This document shows positions 11,823 to 24,468 of a stretch of 64,000 bases of DNA, one piece after another. Source of the DNA: Puccinia triticina (lineage: Eukaryota > Basidiomycota > Pucciniomycetes > Pucciniales > Pucciniaceae); assembly GCF_026914185.1 (NCBI RefSeq), contig NC_070560.1, positions 6,687,501 to 6,751,500 on the forward strand, given 5' to 3'. The position numbers were made by a program, and so were the translations under genes. The notes beneath the pieces were generated by a model. That model was not told the origin of the DNA, did no database searches, and saw nothing but the letters and a program-made list of their open reading frames with translations. Within the stretch, counting starts at the first letter, position 1; each line of letters opens with the position of its first letter.

Positions 11823-14800
11823 TTTTCACTTTGTGGATCCTGGCCGCTACGTTATCCAATTCTTATTACTGCAAAACCATGACTGGAACTTGAGTGGACC
11901 AATCTGATATTTGTTGATTTTTTTTTAAAAAAAAGTGAATGTTGCAGGTGTCTTGATGCTCAACAGCCTTGTAGCTGGAGATATATGGGTCCCCCGGTCA
12001 GGCAAAACTCATTAAGAGCATGATTGGAGCACTTGACTATGTCAAATACTGATGGTCCAGCAATACAACAATGGATGACGAGCCGGACGCTTTCCCAATG
12101 GGCTCGTTGACTTCGGACTGTTTGACGCGGTTGCCTCAGCAGCCCAGTGCACGCTGACTTCCCACCCTAGCGGCCGACAGACACGATCAACTCATCTCCG
12201 GCTTGCAGCGTAGTCATCCCCGTTTGCGCGCTTGGTAGCAGCCCGGCTCCTCTTGACAAAGCTCACACTCTTTGGCCAGCGTTACTCCGCTTAGCTCACC
12301 CACCCTGCTCTCCCGGTAATATACCTCCAACCCTGGCGAGTACAACCGCTTTCCCTCTCAACCCTGCCTCCAGGCAGCCAGCAGGCTGCGGGCTAAATGC
12401 CTTCTTGGCCGGCTCTCGACGCGCAAACGACGAGATCATCTCTGGGAAGGAGGAGATGATGACCGTAGAGCTTGGAGGTGTCACATGAAGAAGGATATGC
12501 CGTTTTGATTCTCCTTTTGGAGATGGATAGTTTTTTTTAGATTGCAGCCTATCAAAGCCCTTCGAATCAGCAAGAAAAAAAACCAGTAATATAATTGATA
12601 TTGATAGATTTGTGATGTAGCTCAATGTATATGGATAAGAAGCAATGAGCCAAAGAAATACAAACCATCTTGATAATGTGTGATAGATCTGAGCAGTACA
12701 AGATAGAAAAAAACTTAAGGCGATCTAATTTAACTCATCAATACATTCTGTAAACTGGGGTAAGATACTGTTGATAAGATGCAGAGGCAAAAATTTAGGC
12801 AGCACAGATGAAAAAAAGATCTGGCTATTGATGTAGGAATACAGCGGAGGACCCGCAGCAACCAGCCAAAAAGCTAGCGCGGCTAAGCCAAGACCCAGAC
12901 CCAGTTGCAAAGAAAGGTAAGCCCTTTTGCAACCCAGGCACAGACAGCTAAAGTATATCGCTCCGTCGATTACGCAAGCAGAACTAGCGAGAACCTTCAA
13001 GGTCAAAGCCCAGCAAGAAGAGCGAACAAGCTCAAAAACCTTGTACGTCCCGAGGTCAGGTGATAGCAGATCCTCCACAGAGACTGACTGATACTTCTTT
13101 TGTTAAAGAACACTCGCGGAACGTCTCGGACCCCAGACCAACTCAGACCTGCTTGACAGGATCACGGAAGCAACAGCTACCCGTAAGCCAAGTGGATTCT
13201 TCCATAAAAACAGACAAAGAAGCTCTAAGCTAACCCAGACGAACCTTGCTCGTTAAGCAGCCCAAGACCCAGTGGACTTATTCCGCCAGAACAAAACCAA
13301 GCTCCTCAGATAGCCAACTCATACCCGTGAGTTAAAGCAGCAAAAAACAACTAAGAAAGGAAAGAGAAGCTAAATGTGTGAGGACCGATGCTGGCTACAC
13401 AGGATCGTCTCTTGCGCTTGGATCGCCGCACATCCCACCTTCAACACTTTTCTTTCTTTGTCCAAAACCAAAAAACAACAACAATCATCCCCCTAGCCCA
13501 GGCAGATCTTGTTCTGCTTTCAGGTACACTTAGCTTTGTTCTATTACTGTCTATTACTTAGGCGCTTGTAGTTACAACTCTAACAAGCAATAAATCTTTC
13601 AGTTGTGTCAATTCTTTTAATTGAGAGGCCAAATGTTCTTCAAACTTGAATACAATATCTTCTAATTGACCAATGATTATGCTTAAGCCCCATTGACTCC
13701 TCTGCTTGCAAGTACCTAGGATGATTGACATCCTTTACATCAAGGATTGTAATTGCTTCTCTGTGTTTTTTGGGACAAAATATAATGGCACATGAGAGGC
13801 ACCACCAGCAGGATATGAAAACGAGCGACCCACAGAGAGGCAGGAGAGCTTTGAGGGAAGCTTAGAGGCGGAGAACATTCACCAATCGATAGCCTGTAAA
13901 TCCCAAGCCTGAACCAACAAAAGCAGTCAAGAACCAACAAAAGCACACAGTCAAGGGGTTGAGCGTCTCCTGAACGAGATGAAAATTTCTCGGGAAGCTG
14001 GCTCGGAGTTGATAAAAGATAAACCAATCAGCGGAGTTGATGGTGACAGTGTACTGTTCCGTTGACAATGTTTCCATCGAAGGTAGCAGAGGTGTTGGGC
14101 ATTCAGACTGGCTTCATGGTAGCTGCATGAAGAATTAGAGCAAAATAATAAGCAACAATCACAATCCGGTCAATAATGAGCTTGTGAGAATTAAGAAAAA
14201 AAGACCAACCGGCAAGGCGCGAATCGGATAAAATTGACTGGAGGCAGGTCCTCCCTGGCAAAAAGATTGTGACCAAGGAACACTGGAAACCGGTATTGAT
14301 GGGACTTGTTTTGGCCAGGGAATGGTGGCGGATGAGAGGAGCTGTTGACCAGGCGGGTGATCGAAGCACAGGATTGGTGGCTGCTGTGGCCGCCATGATT
14401 GTTGATGTTGATGACAACAGATCATGGCTTTTGAGGGAAGACAAAAATTTGGAACCTAAAATTCATATTTGATGATTTCGGTGAACCTTGCTGAAAATCA
14501 GTCCAACCATTCATAAAAACACAATAATTCACTGAGCACCAGTGCTGAATGTTGTTACAGCAGCAGTTGATTCCAGATCCATCAAATAAATTACTTAGCA
14601 CTTAACAACAACAATTGGACAAGGGTTTATGAACCTCTTACACAAAATTATAAAAATGTGCCACCAACACTACACTAACTCAAACAAAATGGCCCTCGTG
14701 AGTGCAATTATCCGAAGCTATATCAGATTCCCAACAGTTCATACAAAGATGATACAGCTTTCTAATGTACAACTCGTTATGAATGTTAAATGTCCATTTT

Positions 14801-14902
14801 CCTTCAGGAAATCTCTAGATGCTGTAAGTAGAAAATAATAAAAACACTTCAAAAGGCCAAATAAAGAAACGGATAACGCATATATGCTGTGACCCAAAAC
14901 AA
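11823..14902. other. About 3 kb with no confident gene
   Basis: Minus-strand ORFs of 109 codons (12625-12296), 117 codons (13078-12725) and 113 codons (14444-14103) exist. The second contains a hydrophobic stretch, but none shows a known motif, a convincing start context or in-phase exons. A spliced gene around 14444-13862 cannot be excluded. I see no RNA gene here. Confidence 0.35.
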
Positions 14903-16298
14903 TTACTCCGAGTATTCGACTTTCAAATCTGCTTTGAATTTCTCAATGAGTCCTTTGATCTTTTCATATACCTGATTGGGTTTCGTGCATACCATAACGC
15001 TCTAATCAGCCAGCCATGAGCAAAGATAGGGTCAAAAGAATCTAGTACTTACAGTGAATACGACTGCTTGACCGGGTGCGACTCTCATTACTCGCGGAGT
15101 GATCCCCTTATAGAATGCCTTTGGGCCTTCTTGGACAAACATCTCCGTAGCGACCACTCTGAGCCTCGTCCAGGCAGTTTCACCCATCGTTGCGGTCGAT
15201 TTCTGGATACGGGTTTTGATGGTGTCGATCGGCGCATTGGTGAAAGGGCCGACAGCGCCGGAAATCAGCCCGAGGACAAGAGTCTGATACGACGGTAGCT
15301 CGTTGCCCTTGATTTCGGGCTGGAGACGTTGGCAAAGAGCTTTTAGCTCAGTGTATGCTGTGAAGTTCGCCGCTTGGTTGGTCGCTTGCCGGAGAGCCGT
15401 TAAGGCCACCCCGCGATAAAGCGTACCCGGGCCTTCTTCCTTGAGGATTAGATACAAGGCATGGCCGGCATTGCGATCTGGGATTCATGCATGGCATTGA
15501 GCTCGTTTTTTCCGCTCTATCCGATCATCGTAAGAAAGAGGCGACTCACACTTAGGAATGTCCAATGGATCGGACATCGAATGCATCTGGGCTTGTAGTC
15601 TAATTTTCACCACCTCCATTGGACAAACAATCGCCACTGCTTCGGTGACACCGGCTCCTAAGCCCGCTGTTGTTTTGATTGATCAAAATGGACACATAGA
15701 GCATTAGAAAATAGGACTTGCAGGACCTTTCGAGAAACCGGATCTTACACAGAAATATTGCGCTGGAAGACACTTTTCCGCTGTCTTTGTTAGTCAACCA
15801 GCCTTTGTAGGTTTCAAATGAAGCGAATCTGATGGACATCTTGGGAACAATGCCTGTGGTATTTAGAAGTTGGCATCAGATATTACTCAATTACAGGTTC
15901 AGAAAGATCAACTTGCCAGAAATTACGGCTCCTAAACCTTTGTAAAGTCCCAAGAAACTCTCTTTTTGAGCGATCATGACGCCCGTCTTTACGAAACCTC
16001 TTCCTCTACCCTATTTAAAAAATCCAATTGACGGTGATTAAAGATTGAATATCTGGCATTTTGGGTGTTTGAAATACCTGCTTGCTCCTGCTCAATTGCA
16101 TTCGAACCTTGATCGTGTCCAAGGGGTGACAAGTGCATGCCTGATTCAGGGGAATGATGGGAAGGATTAATTCGAGTGCTGGTTTTACGGACTGAGTTGA
16201 ACAAGATAAGAAAAGTTAAAGTGACTTACTTCGGCAAAGCCGGCTGTACCGCCTGCGATAAGATGAATACCCAAGGGGGTCGAAGTCTTTTGAGACAT
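14903..16298 (-). CDS. SFC1: Mitochondrial succinate/fumarate carrier (SFC1/ACR1 type)
   Basis: Seven exons join in phase to a 313-aa protein: 16298-16230, 16140-16078, 16010-15917, 15853-15749, 15666-15550, 15477-15053 and 14971-14903. It has the three repeats of the mitochondrial carrier family, with signature motifs HPLDTIKVRMQ, CPMEVVKIRLQ and APIDTIKTRIQ. Length and segments such as LTALRQATNQAANF and GLISGAVGPF match the yeast Sfc1 (ACR1) group, which exchanges cytosolic succinate for mitochondrial fumarate across the inner membrane and is needed for growth on C2 carbon. Assignment to that group rather than another dicarboxylate or tricarboxylate carrier is by motif memory. The third intron begins with GC (TCTG/GCAAGT), and only this junction gives the conserved GAVISGIVPKM. 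The last acceptor was chosen at 14971 because it yields VVFTVYEK. Confidence 0.9.
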
Positions 16299-17469
16299 GA
16301 CGGCTTCTTTGTTGAAGTGGGTTCAAAGAGAAGTTTCGTGGTTTGTTTGCATGCGAGTTAATGGAAAGATGTTTTAGCGGCTCACGAGGTAGGTTGAGGA
16401 TGAGAACACGGTGTGAGGTTGCTGCTCGAGGTCATGAGGCAGCTATGTGCATTTAGCTGATTGCGAAGGTTTGAGGGCTGGGTCACTCGATGACGTCATG
16501 AAACCTTCTCTCTCGGGCTGTGATCGATCGGCGGCTGAAAGTCTCTCTTATGTACACCCAAGTCACTCAGCTTAGCTGTTTGTCGGACTCGAGGGCGGAC
16601 GCCGTCATTCTGGATTGGATCAAGGAGCTTTGCTGGAAATGGAACCTATTCCCAATCAAACGCGCCGCTTGGTTAAGAATGCCGCCTTGGATGCCCTCGC
16701 AATTACCTCTATCCGCACCTCGAATATGCAATCTATTTAAATATCTGAGCTTGGTCAGATGTGCTCTTGGCTTTGAAGAAGTAAGTCCACAGCTCAAAGC
16801 TCAAACTTATTGATTAAAAGAAAAGTTTCCGATTGCGCTCAAGAATATATCCTGCAGGTTCCCTTCCGGGCAAGTCAAAGCCTCAGTCATCCTGGACGTG
16901 AGCCACATGATCAAAAGCCCTCGACCACCTGCGGGTCATCCCACCCGCGCTAGCCAGGCGCCATGATAATGTCGGCAACCGCTTGCCCCTCTGCAACGCG
17001 CCATTTGTAATAGGGATGAATATGGTTCAGAATGTGGGGTAATGATATTCAGGCTTGAGACAAAGTTTGTAACTCCCCTTCCTTGGCCTATTCTTTCACC
17101 ATCACAAAGCTACATATCACCACTGAAATCGCTAAGACTGGTAGCTTTGCCGGAAAAGTGTTTTAACTGAATCATTGATTGCTTGATTACATCTGATTAC
17201 GTGCATGTATCTTTTTTAAAAATGTATCTTCCGAAAATAACGAGTAACAAGTTGGAAATAAAGCGATGGTACTATGAAAGTCGTCATGAGTAAGGTATAT
17301 CAGGAAATGGAGCGGAAAAACAACTGCCAACAGCTTCCATTTTACTTTTGTTGAAGGAGAGAGAAACAGAGGGTATAGGAGATTCATGTCTATATACGAC
17401 TACTACTCTGAGTAGCTTGGTACATATTTCCAGTGACATAAAATGTTCAACACCGAGGCATCAGCCAGT
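16299..17469. other. Intergenic region
   Basis: A plus-strand ORF of 97 codons (16520-16813) and its minus-strand shadow are present. Neither shows recognisable motifs. The segment separates the carrier start from the end of the pectinesterase gene and probably holds the carrier promoter. No clear TATA box was identified. Confidence 0.35.
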
Positions 17470-19371
17470 TCAATTGGCCCAGGTAGCGTAATCCTACAAA
17501 TGCAAAGGGACGAGCAAGTTATGAGCACGGGGATCATTCTTACTGCAAACATTTTGGAAAGAGAACACGAGGAATGCTTACAGGTCCTAAAACCTCGGCA
17601 ATTTCTACCTGAGGGGACCTCTGAGTACCTATTTGACGCTTTGAGCTTGCACCAGGGCCGACGTTCTTGTATTCTTGAAATCTCACGTGGGCAGTACGTG
17701 GATCGCTTGGAGGGTTCCATGATGACCAGCCCGCCGGGATGATGATGTCACTCAGGGTGCAGAATTGGAATACTACGCTGGCGTATTCGGACCATGGCCT
17801 GCCCAAATAGGTCGACCCTGCTCGGGCACCAGCAGATATGACTTGGGACTTGTCGATTACAATCGAAGTCTTCCCTCCTGGACTGGCCCTTTGCGCAGTG
17901 ATCCTTTATTTGATTCAGAAATAAATGTAAAAAAAGGAGAGGGGTAAGCACATTTGGTTTCTTTTATTATGCGGATGTAACTGTCAAATCAATCCAATGA
18001 TTTCGTCATCTGGAGGAACTACATCACACTTACACCGGCTTGGACGCAGCCTTGACAGCCACGATGCTGGATGTAAACCAAGCAGACCCGGGACCAAATA
18101 TAAAATCTGTATCACATCAGTGGCAAGGAAGAAACGCGCGCATGAGTAAGAAATATAGCGAGCTGGAATGGTGACAATTTCCACGAGGAGAGAAAAGCAT
18201 ATCCACCGACCAACACCACCTTCTATGCGGCAGCCTTCGAAATAAGAGAGCCCCTCAAGCTCAACGGTATCCTGAAAGCTACTGAAAGTACAATATTTGA
18301 AAACTAATTGATAAAGCCCAATCAAGATATTGATTGCACACCGGGAAGACATGATTAAAGATACTTATAATGCTGAAGCAGATATATGTCTCACCTTGTT
18401 TGCTCCCCGTGGATGCTAGAGCAAGTGCCTGAGTATCGGTTCCTGATCCAAAGGAGTTGATGATGTTCCTATTTGGCATGTCAAGATAATATTTCACAAT
18501 AGAGTGTCAGCGGGATGGTCAAAAAGGAATGCAAATGAAAATAAACTCACAAGTTTAAGATACGGATACTGAAGGTAAAAAAGTAGCACCGTTGCGTCAG
18601 TTCATGGGATGGAGGTAACGGGCCAAAAGAAAGCCTTCAACTGATTGTGTTGAAACTCATTTCAAAAGCCATTCGAGAGAACTAACCCAGCACTTTGAGC
18701 CCAAATCGTCGCGCTTTTAGAATTGCTACCGGCCTGTGCTGCACTGATAGCCACCTTAACATTCACCTGATTGCTGGTCGCGGATGTGGGATTGGTGGTG
18801 TAGCCTTGCAAAGTCAACCCCTATTAGGTTCAAGTTTTGAGTACCAGGCAAGGGGACACTATCGTCAGTTGGCAGTATAGATGATGATGCTCTACAATTA
18901 TTCATCCAAATTATATTGAGAGCATGATTCATCCTGGTAGTTTTGACTTACATAGGCATATTTTAACCTAAGCTGCTCGGAATAAGTACCTTCAAAATTT
19001 AATGTAAAACCTGTTAAATTTATTCTTTTCCGTCACACGAAAAGTGCCGATTTTTGCCTAGCCTTGTTAATAACTAACCAGGGTAGACAAAGATAGTTTT
19101 TGGGCCGGTGAGGCCTTTCAAAGCATCCACAGCGTCCGCGATAGTGCTAAGTCATGTTACGAATAAGAATGAGAGTGTGTCATTTTCAGCATCCCGTTGC
19201 AGAGCACCCTACTCGTCAAGTTCGAAGAACGTACGCGTATTCTCCCTTTCCAGCCTTTCCCTGTCTAACAATCAGCGCGCCAGATGCAGCAGCGTTGCTC
19301 TGGGCCCAGGTAAAGAGCGATAAGAAGGCCACTGCCAGGATATTGAGTCGGATCTGCGAGTAAGTAAACAT
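17470..19371 (-). CDS. Pectinesterase (CE8), secreted, copy A
   Basis: Ten exons join in phase to 326 aa: 19371-19235, 19146-19079, 18989-18952, 18820-18687, 18568-18551, 18468-18395, 18303-18211, 18106-18034, 17903-17582 and 17493-17470. A signal peptide is visible (residues about 1-24, hydrophobic LNILAVAFLSLFTWA). The CE8 motifs are in order: GTYSEQ, TDTQALAL (about 143), FQDTV (about 167), DFIFG (about 188) and LGRPW (about 246). So the two catalytic aspartates and the arginine are present. The family removes methyl groups from pectin outside the cell; in a plant parasite the likely target is the host wall. The upstream in-frame ATG at 19407 would bury the signal, so 19371 is preferred. 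Its paralogue B lies upstream on the same strand. Confidence 0.93.
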
Positions 19372-20873
19372 CTCCAGATGATGTTTTAATGAAGGAATTC
19401 TAATCAAAGTCTAGTCTAATCTCAGGTGGAAGATGCTGGGAGCATTGATCAGTTCGGTCGCTTGGAGAGGCCCTTTATCCTCTCGCGAAGTGATGCGTAC
19501 GACCATCCTAGGAGATTGAGGACACAATGCAATGTGAGGACTTTCCAGGAGAACACTTGGGGCAGAATTTCGGGATAAAATAAGCAGTGAAGCTTGATCA
19601 AGCATGCATTGCACAGCGCAAACGATGGTTTCAACTTGCAGGTCCAGTTAAGCTCAATGCGGCGAACTCCTTTGACACCGACACACTCACACAACCTTGA
19701 GTAAACGATCAAAAAAGAAGCAGGATATGCAACAAAACCGAGCGCGGTATGTATTGCTCTCTACAGGGCAGTGCACTTGTGAAGCCGAGCAGCTTCGCGC
19801 TGCCTTGGGGCGGCAGGTTTGCAGGCTTCTAGTTCATATGGACACAGCCACACCGCAAACTCTAGGTGTAGAAGGTCACCTGCTTGACCCATGCGGATTC
19901 ACACCGAGCCGGAGACCTGACTCAAAAAGGCATTGTGGTGACTAATCAAAATATAACTCTTATATATCTATTTTCCTTTATCCTGACCAATAAACTCTTT
20001 GAATGTCAAGGTGGGTGGAGAGCGTGGCTCCATATGCACTAGCCCCAGCTTGCCCATCGCAAAAGCAACCAGTTCTTGATATTTAAATATTTATGGTTGG
20101 AAAAAGACAATTGAACAGTTAAACACATGTATATCAATCGAATCATAGGAAAGCTGAGGTTTTGACGTATAAAAGCGAGGATGTTCGGGTTGATGATTTT
20201 TCTGTATAGTGTATATGATCATGGTATCAAAATTGACTTTCTTGCGAGTATGACCCAGAGTAGGAATCTACGAAGCTTTGGAGTAAAATTTGAAAATGAC
20301 AACCAAGATGAATCTCAGTCCGCTATACGGGAAAATATATTTCCGCTTGGAGGTACCGTTCTAAGCATCCTTGCAGCGAGCTCAACTGCCGCGCCGCCGA
20401 CTCACTCTCAGCTGATATGTGGCGAATTTCAGACATATACGCGAAGGGGCATTACTAATGCGGACCTACTATGGACCCCACATGCGCTAGTGGTCAATCG
20501 CAGCGATTTCTCGGTGCTTGATTTTAACGGGGAAATTGAGCTCCTGGTATGTGACCACCGCCCGCCGTCAATTTGAGACAAAGGCAGAATTCGCGAATCT
20601 AGGAACGCGTCGCATGAATTTCGAAACGGAATACCATGCATGTACGTACCACACGAAATTAGATCATCAACAAAGTAAATTTGTTCCGTGAGGATTTATC
20701 AACGTTACGAGAAGTTGCTTGTCTGCTAACTAGAAACAAATTATAAACGGGCAATAAAGTAACTAGGGTAGATTCAGGAAACCAAGGAAACCTAAAAAAG
20801 AATCAGCGCATTCGCCTTCACAGATGTTAAATTGGCGGTGCAAAAAGGCAGCTTGATGGCGTGCCCGTCCAGC
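19372..20873. other. Spacer between the two pectinesterase genes
   Basis: A plus-strand ORF of 131 codons (20181-20576) has no recognised motif and is left unannotated as a gene. This 1.5 kb must hold the promoter of copy A and the 3' region of copy B. No clear TATA box was found near 19400. Confidence 0.35.
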
Positions 20874-22797
20874 TTATTGCGCCCAAGTGCTATAATCCTA
20901 TATTTTGAAAGTAATGCAAAGTCGTGCGCGATAATCGAGTCAGCAATTTAATATCAAGCCAAAAGAATGAAAATTGACAATTGCATTGGACTGGACTAGT
21001 TATCAGAAAAATGGAAAGATTACTCACAGATCCTAAAATAGAACTGATTTCTACTTGAGAAGACATCTGAGTACCAAGTTGACGAGCCCTTGTGCTTGCA
21101 CCAGGACCACTGTTTCGATATTCTTGAAATTTCGCGCGGGCAGTGTTTGGTTGACTGGGGGCCCAAATCCTCCAACCTGCTGGATTGATGACATCACTCA
21201 AGGAACAGAATTGGAAAATTACGGTGGCATCTTCGGACCATGGTCTACCCAGATAGGCCGAACCTGCTGAAGCGCCTGCCGAGATTACTTGTGCTCTGTT
21301 GAATACAAATGCCGTTATACCACCCGGACTGTTTCTTTGCGCAGTGATGCTTTATTCATACCAGGCATTCATAAAGGCGGGGTGCGGTGATTTCCAAGTT
21401 ATTTTGCGTACTCGCAATATTAAAAAAGTAAACAAACGTTCAAGTAAATCGCACTCACACAGGGGAGGACGCGGGCTTGATAGCCAAGATGACAGCTTCA
21501 AACCAAGCTGAACCGGAACCAAATACGAAATCTGAATCGTGACGGTGCAACAGAAATACGTGCGTTTCGAGAGAAACGATTTGGTTTGGTTAAGAATGTG
21601 TCCTTGTCTCGCTGAAATTTCAATATGTTTTAAGTTTGCAGGTATATTTGGCTACCGACCTACTGCACCTTCAATACGAGATTCGAAGAAATAAGAGGTT
21701 CCTTCAATTGAAACAGTATCCTGAAAGCTACTGAAAACGCAATGTTTGAAGACTGATGGGCAATAAAAGCAACATAGGTAGTTTTGTTTGGTAAGATAAT
21801 GGAATAAAAAGGTCAGCTTGCTGTAATCTGTGGGCCAGTCCTCATTCGAGTCTTGAATAGAGCGGTAGGAAATCAATCTGCTACATCAATTACCTTGTCT
21901 CCTCCCCGTTGCCGCTAGAGCGAGTGCCTGAGTGTCTGTGCCTGTCCCAAATGAATTGATGACGTTTCTAATTCGCACCAGAAGTGAACAGCAATTAGTA
22001 AAATTATCAGCAAATGATTCAATCAGACAACCTAAGCTTGCAGATTTGAAATACGAATCCTTGAAAAACCGAGACCATGAGTAATCAGTGGAAATGAAGA
22101 TTCATATTTCAACCGAAAAAACAAAAAGCTTACCCCGGACTGTAAGCCCAGATTGTTGCACTTTTGGAATTGCTCCCAGCCTGAGCTGCACTCACAGCCG
22201 CCCTCACGGTTACTTGATTGCTGGCCGAAGAGGTGGGATTGCTGGAGTACCCCTGCAAGCTCAAAGACTAGATGGCGGCGAATCAATATACATGTAAAAT
22301 TCAACATGTGTTGGTTCAGTGGCTTATCATTAGTGGAAGATAGATATCGCAAGCTCACTGACATAAGGGTAACTTATTTTAACTTGTTCAGTGTAAGTAC
22401 CTTGAAGATTCAATGAAAATCAATGCCAATAGACAACTCTTGGTCAGCCCTACCCAGCTTATTGCAGTCTCGACTGTTGGAGAGAATTTTTGGGATAGAT
22501 GGGAAATGCGTACCGGGATAGATGAATATGGTTTGTGGTCCAGTGAGTCTGGACAAGGCCGCCACGGCAGACGAAATCGTGCTACCATTGGAGAAGTTAT
22601 TTTTTCATGATAAGTTCCACATCCTTACAAATAGACTTCACTAGACTTATTTACGTGAATTCTGCTCCGCTTGTACCAGAGTTGGTTTGCCTCACAATCA
22701 ACGCGCCCGCTGGAGGACTGCTCTGAGCCCAGGCAGATAGCGAAAAGAAGGCTGCCACCAAGATGTTCTTGAGTATTGGATTGTGATTAACTATCAT
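20874..22797 (-). CDS. Pectinesterase (CE8), secreted, copy B
   Basis: Ten exons join in phase to 328 aa: 22797-22655, 22581-22514, 22400-22363, 22267-22134, 22059-22042, 21967-21894, 21752-21660, 21531-21459, 21349-21028 and 20897-20874. Exons 2 to 10 have exactly the same lengths as in copy A; only exon 1 differs (143 versus 137 nt). A signal peptide (NILVAAFFSLSAWAQ) is followed by GTYTEQ, TDTQALAL, FQDTV, DFVFG and LGRPW, so the catalytic set is complete. Intron 5 starts with GC (CT/GCAAGC), which is needed to keep the conserved NLNVINSFG-type reading. It is a tandem duplicate of copy A in the same orientation and likely has the same role in pectin demethylation, though substrate preference may differ. 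Confidence 0.93.
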
Positions 22798-22875
22798 AAA
22801 GAATGACGAAAATTTCCAAAGGGAGGGATACGATGTAGGAGATGATTCTTCTCAACGGCCGGCAACTCTAGCTTG

Positions 22876-22883
22876 TATTTATA
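22876..22883 (-). promoter_or_regulatory. TATA box of pectinesterase copy B
   Basis: TATAAATA on the minus strand lies about 80 nt upstream of the ATG at 22797, a normal distance for a fungal core promoter. No experimental start site is known. Confidence 0.5.
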
Positions 22884-23374
22884 ACATGGACTGTTCCGGC
22901 GCGGTGGTATGGGCAGTTACGACGAGCGCATACCACAACTACGTGGCCTGAAGATGCCCTCGAAGGGTTGGGAGCTAGAGAAAATCTGAATGAGGCAGTC
23001 ATAAATTTCACACGGGCTGAACTTGCAATTATTCGACGGGCTTGTTTCAAACCGAGTCTGAGTAGAGTGAGTTTCCCAACTCCGTTTCTCATTGTCAGGA
23101 TCTGGTCTTTCAGCTTTTGGCCACACAGCAGCACTACTGCCGGCGACCCCGCGTTAACCTGACAGTGACAGCTACCAGTCGGATTGAGTTGCTGGGAAAC
23201 TTGCATGTGACCTCTGCCCAAGCCTGATCACCAGGTTGGCAGATGGAGAGAACAGGGGAGGACTGGTCCCGCTATTTTCCTACTCCAAGAGGTCCCAAGT
23301 CATCGATCCAGCGGACTCGGGAGGCGGAGGGATAGCTTGGAAGTTGGAAGGGTTAAGCCCAAACATATGCTCTT
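22884..23374. other. Upstream region of pectinesterase copy B, no gene
   Basis: A minus-strand ORF of 117 codons (23221-22868) overlaps the likely promoter of copy B and shows no motif. It is treated as chance. Confidence 0.35.
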
Positions 23375-23377
23375 TCA

Positions 23378-23700
23378 GAGCATTCGCATTCGTCGGGTTA
23401 AGTTGACGATTTTGGGCAACTTAACCCGAGCGGCAATCGCATCGGTCCGGGCTAACCCCGGGTCAACAAGCCTCAGGTTTGATTTCAGGCTAAGGTCAGC
23501 TAAATTTAGCGAGCCTTAACCTGAAATCTAGCCTCAGGCTAGGGCGGTCTGCGACTCATTTCAGCTCACTTTAGCCTGAAACTGACCTGAAACTGACCGA
23601 ACGAATGCGTTTGCCCACTTGAAGGCAACCTCGTCAGCTAACCTGCCCACAAACCCGGGCTTATTTAACCCGAAAACTTAGCGAACGAATGTGAATGCTC
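23378..23700. mobile_element. MITE with GAGCATTC termini, 323 bp
   Basis: The ends are GAGCATTCGCATTCGT and its imperfect complement CGAATGTGAATGCTC, flanked on both sides by TCA (23375-23377 and 23701-23703). There is no coding capacity. Terminal GAGCATYC plus a 3-bp duplication is shared with the element at 34195-35096, which suggests one Harbinger-like family. Confidence 0.75.
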
Positions 23701-23790
23701 TCAGAAAAAAAGGTGTTACTGCAAATGTAGAGAGAGCTGCCCTCGAGATCAAGTGCTTTGTGAGAATGGAGGACTTCCCGTCGCCTAAAA

Positions 23791-24468
23791 GCCTTGATTT
23801 AGAGGAGGCCGCTAAACCTTGTTTGCTGGTGAAAACTTGATATCAATCAATTTTCACCAGCCAGTAAGGTTTAGCCTGTCCCTCTAGATATGCATTTTAG
23901 CCAACGGGAAGTCCTAGGAAGTCCTCCATTGATCTAGAGGGACAGGCCAAACCTTACTGGCTGGTGAAAATTGGAGGAATTCCTGTCGAGATCTACAGAC
24001 CCCTCAGAAACAGATCTGCAGCCCCTGGGACAGAATTTCCCTGAAAAAATTAAGGCTTTCTGGCTGGAGATCTGGTTGTGCAGGGGGCAGCAGATTGACC
24101 GGAACTGCCTTTTGACTTCAAATAAATCTGGAATTCCAGATTTTGCAGGGGAATCTGGAATCTGGAACTCTGGATCACTTTGGGGAGCTTTGGGGAGCAA
24201 GATTTCACTGGAGGACTCCCCGTCAATCTGGGAACTCAGATTTTTCTAGATTTTGCGGGGAAATCTGGGCTCAATCATCCCAAATCCTATATCTGCCTAG
24301 ATTTCCCTGGGAAAATCTGGGTTTTCAGATTGGTGGGAAGTCCTCCACTGCGAAATCTGAAATCTGTTGGCTTAGATCTGGATTTCCATATTGACAGGCA
24401 GTCCTCCATTGATTGATATCAAGGTTTCAACAGCAAACAAGGTTTAGCAGCCTCTCTAAATCAAGCCT
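23791..24468. mobile_element. Inverted-repeat element with a nested inner palindrome
   Basis: Left arm 23791-23850 (begins GCCTTGATTTAGAGGAGGCC) and right arm 24409-24468 are about 60-bp terminal inverted repeats. Inside lies a second inverted repeat: 23849-23889 and 23932-23972, 41 bp each, nearly identical, around a 42-bp loop. The rest is rich in GGAAGTCCTCC and GATCTGCAG-type blocks, also found at 46590-46930. No protein is encoded, and I saw no target duplication. Confidence 0.75.

Noticed and set aside
12296..13078. Two minus-strand ORFs of 109 and 117 codons, one with a hydrophobic segment
   Set aside because: No known motif, no supported splice structure, and composition similar to the surrounding non-coding DNA.
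20181..20576. 131-codon plus-strand ORF between the pectinesterases
   Set aside because: No motif, no upstream promoter signal noticed and no paralogue at the matching place near copy A.
22868..23221. Minus-strand ORF of 117 codons
   Set aside because: It overlaps the TATA box and upstream region of pectinesterase B and shows no motif.
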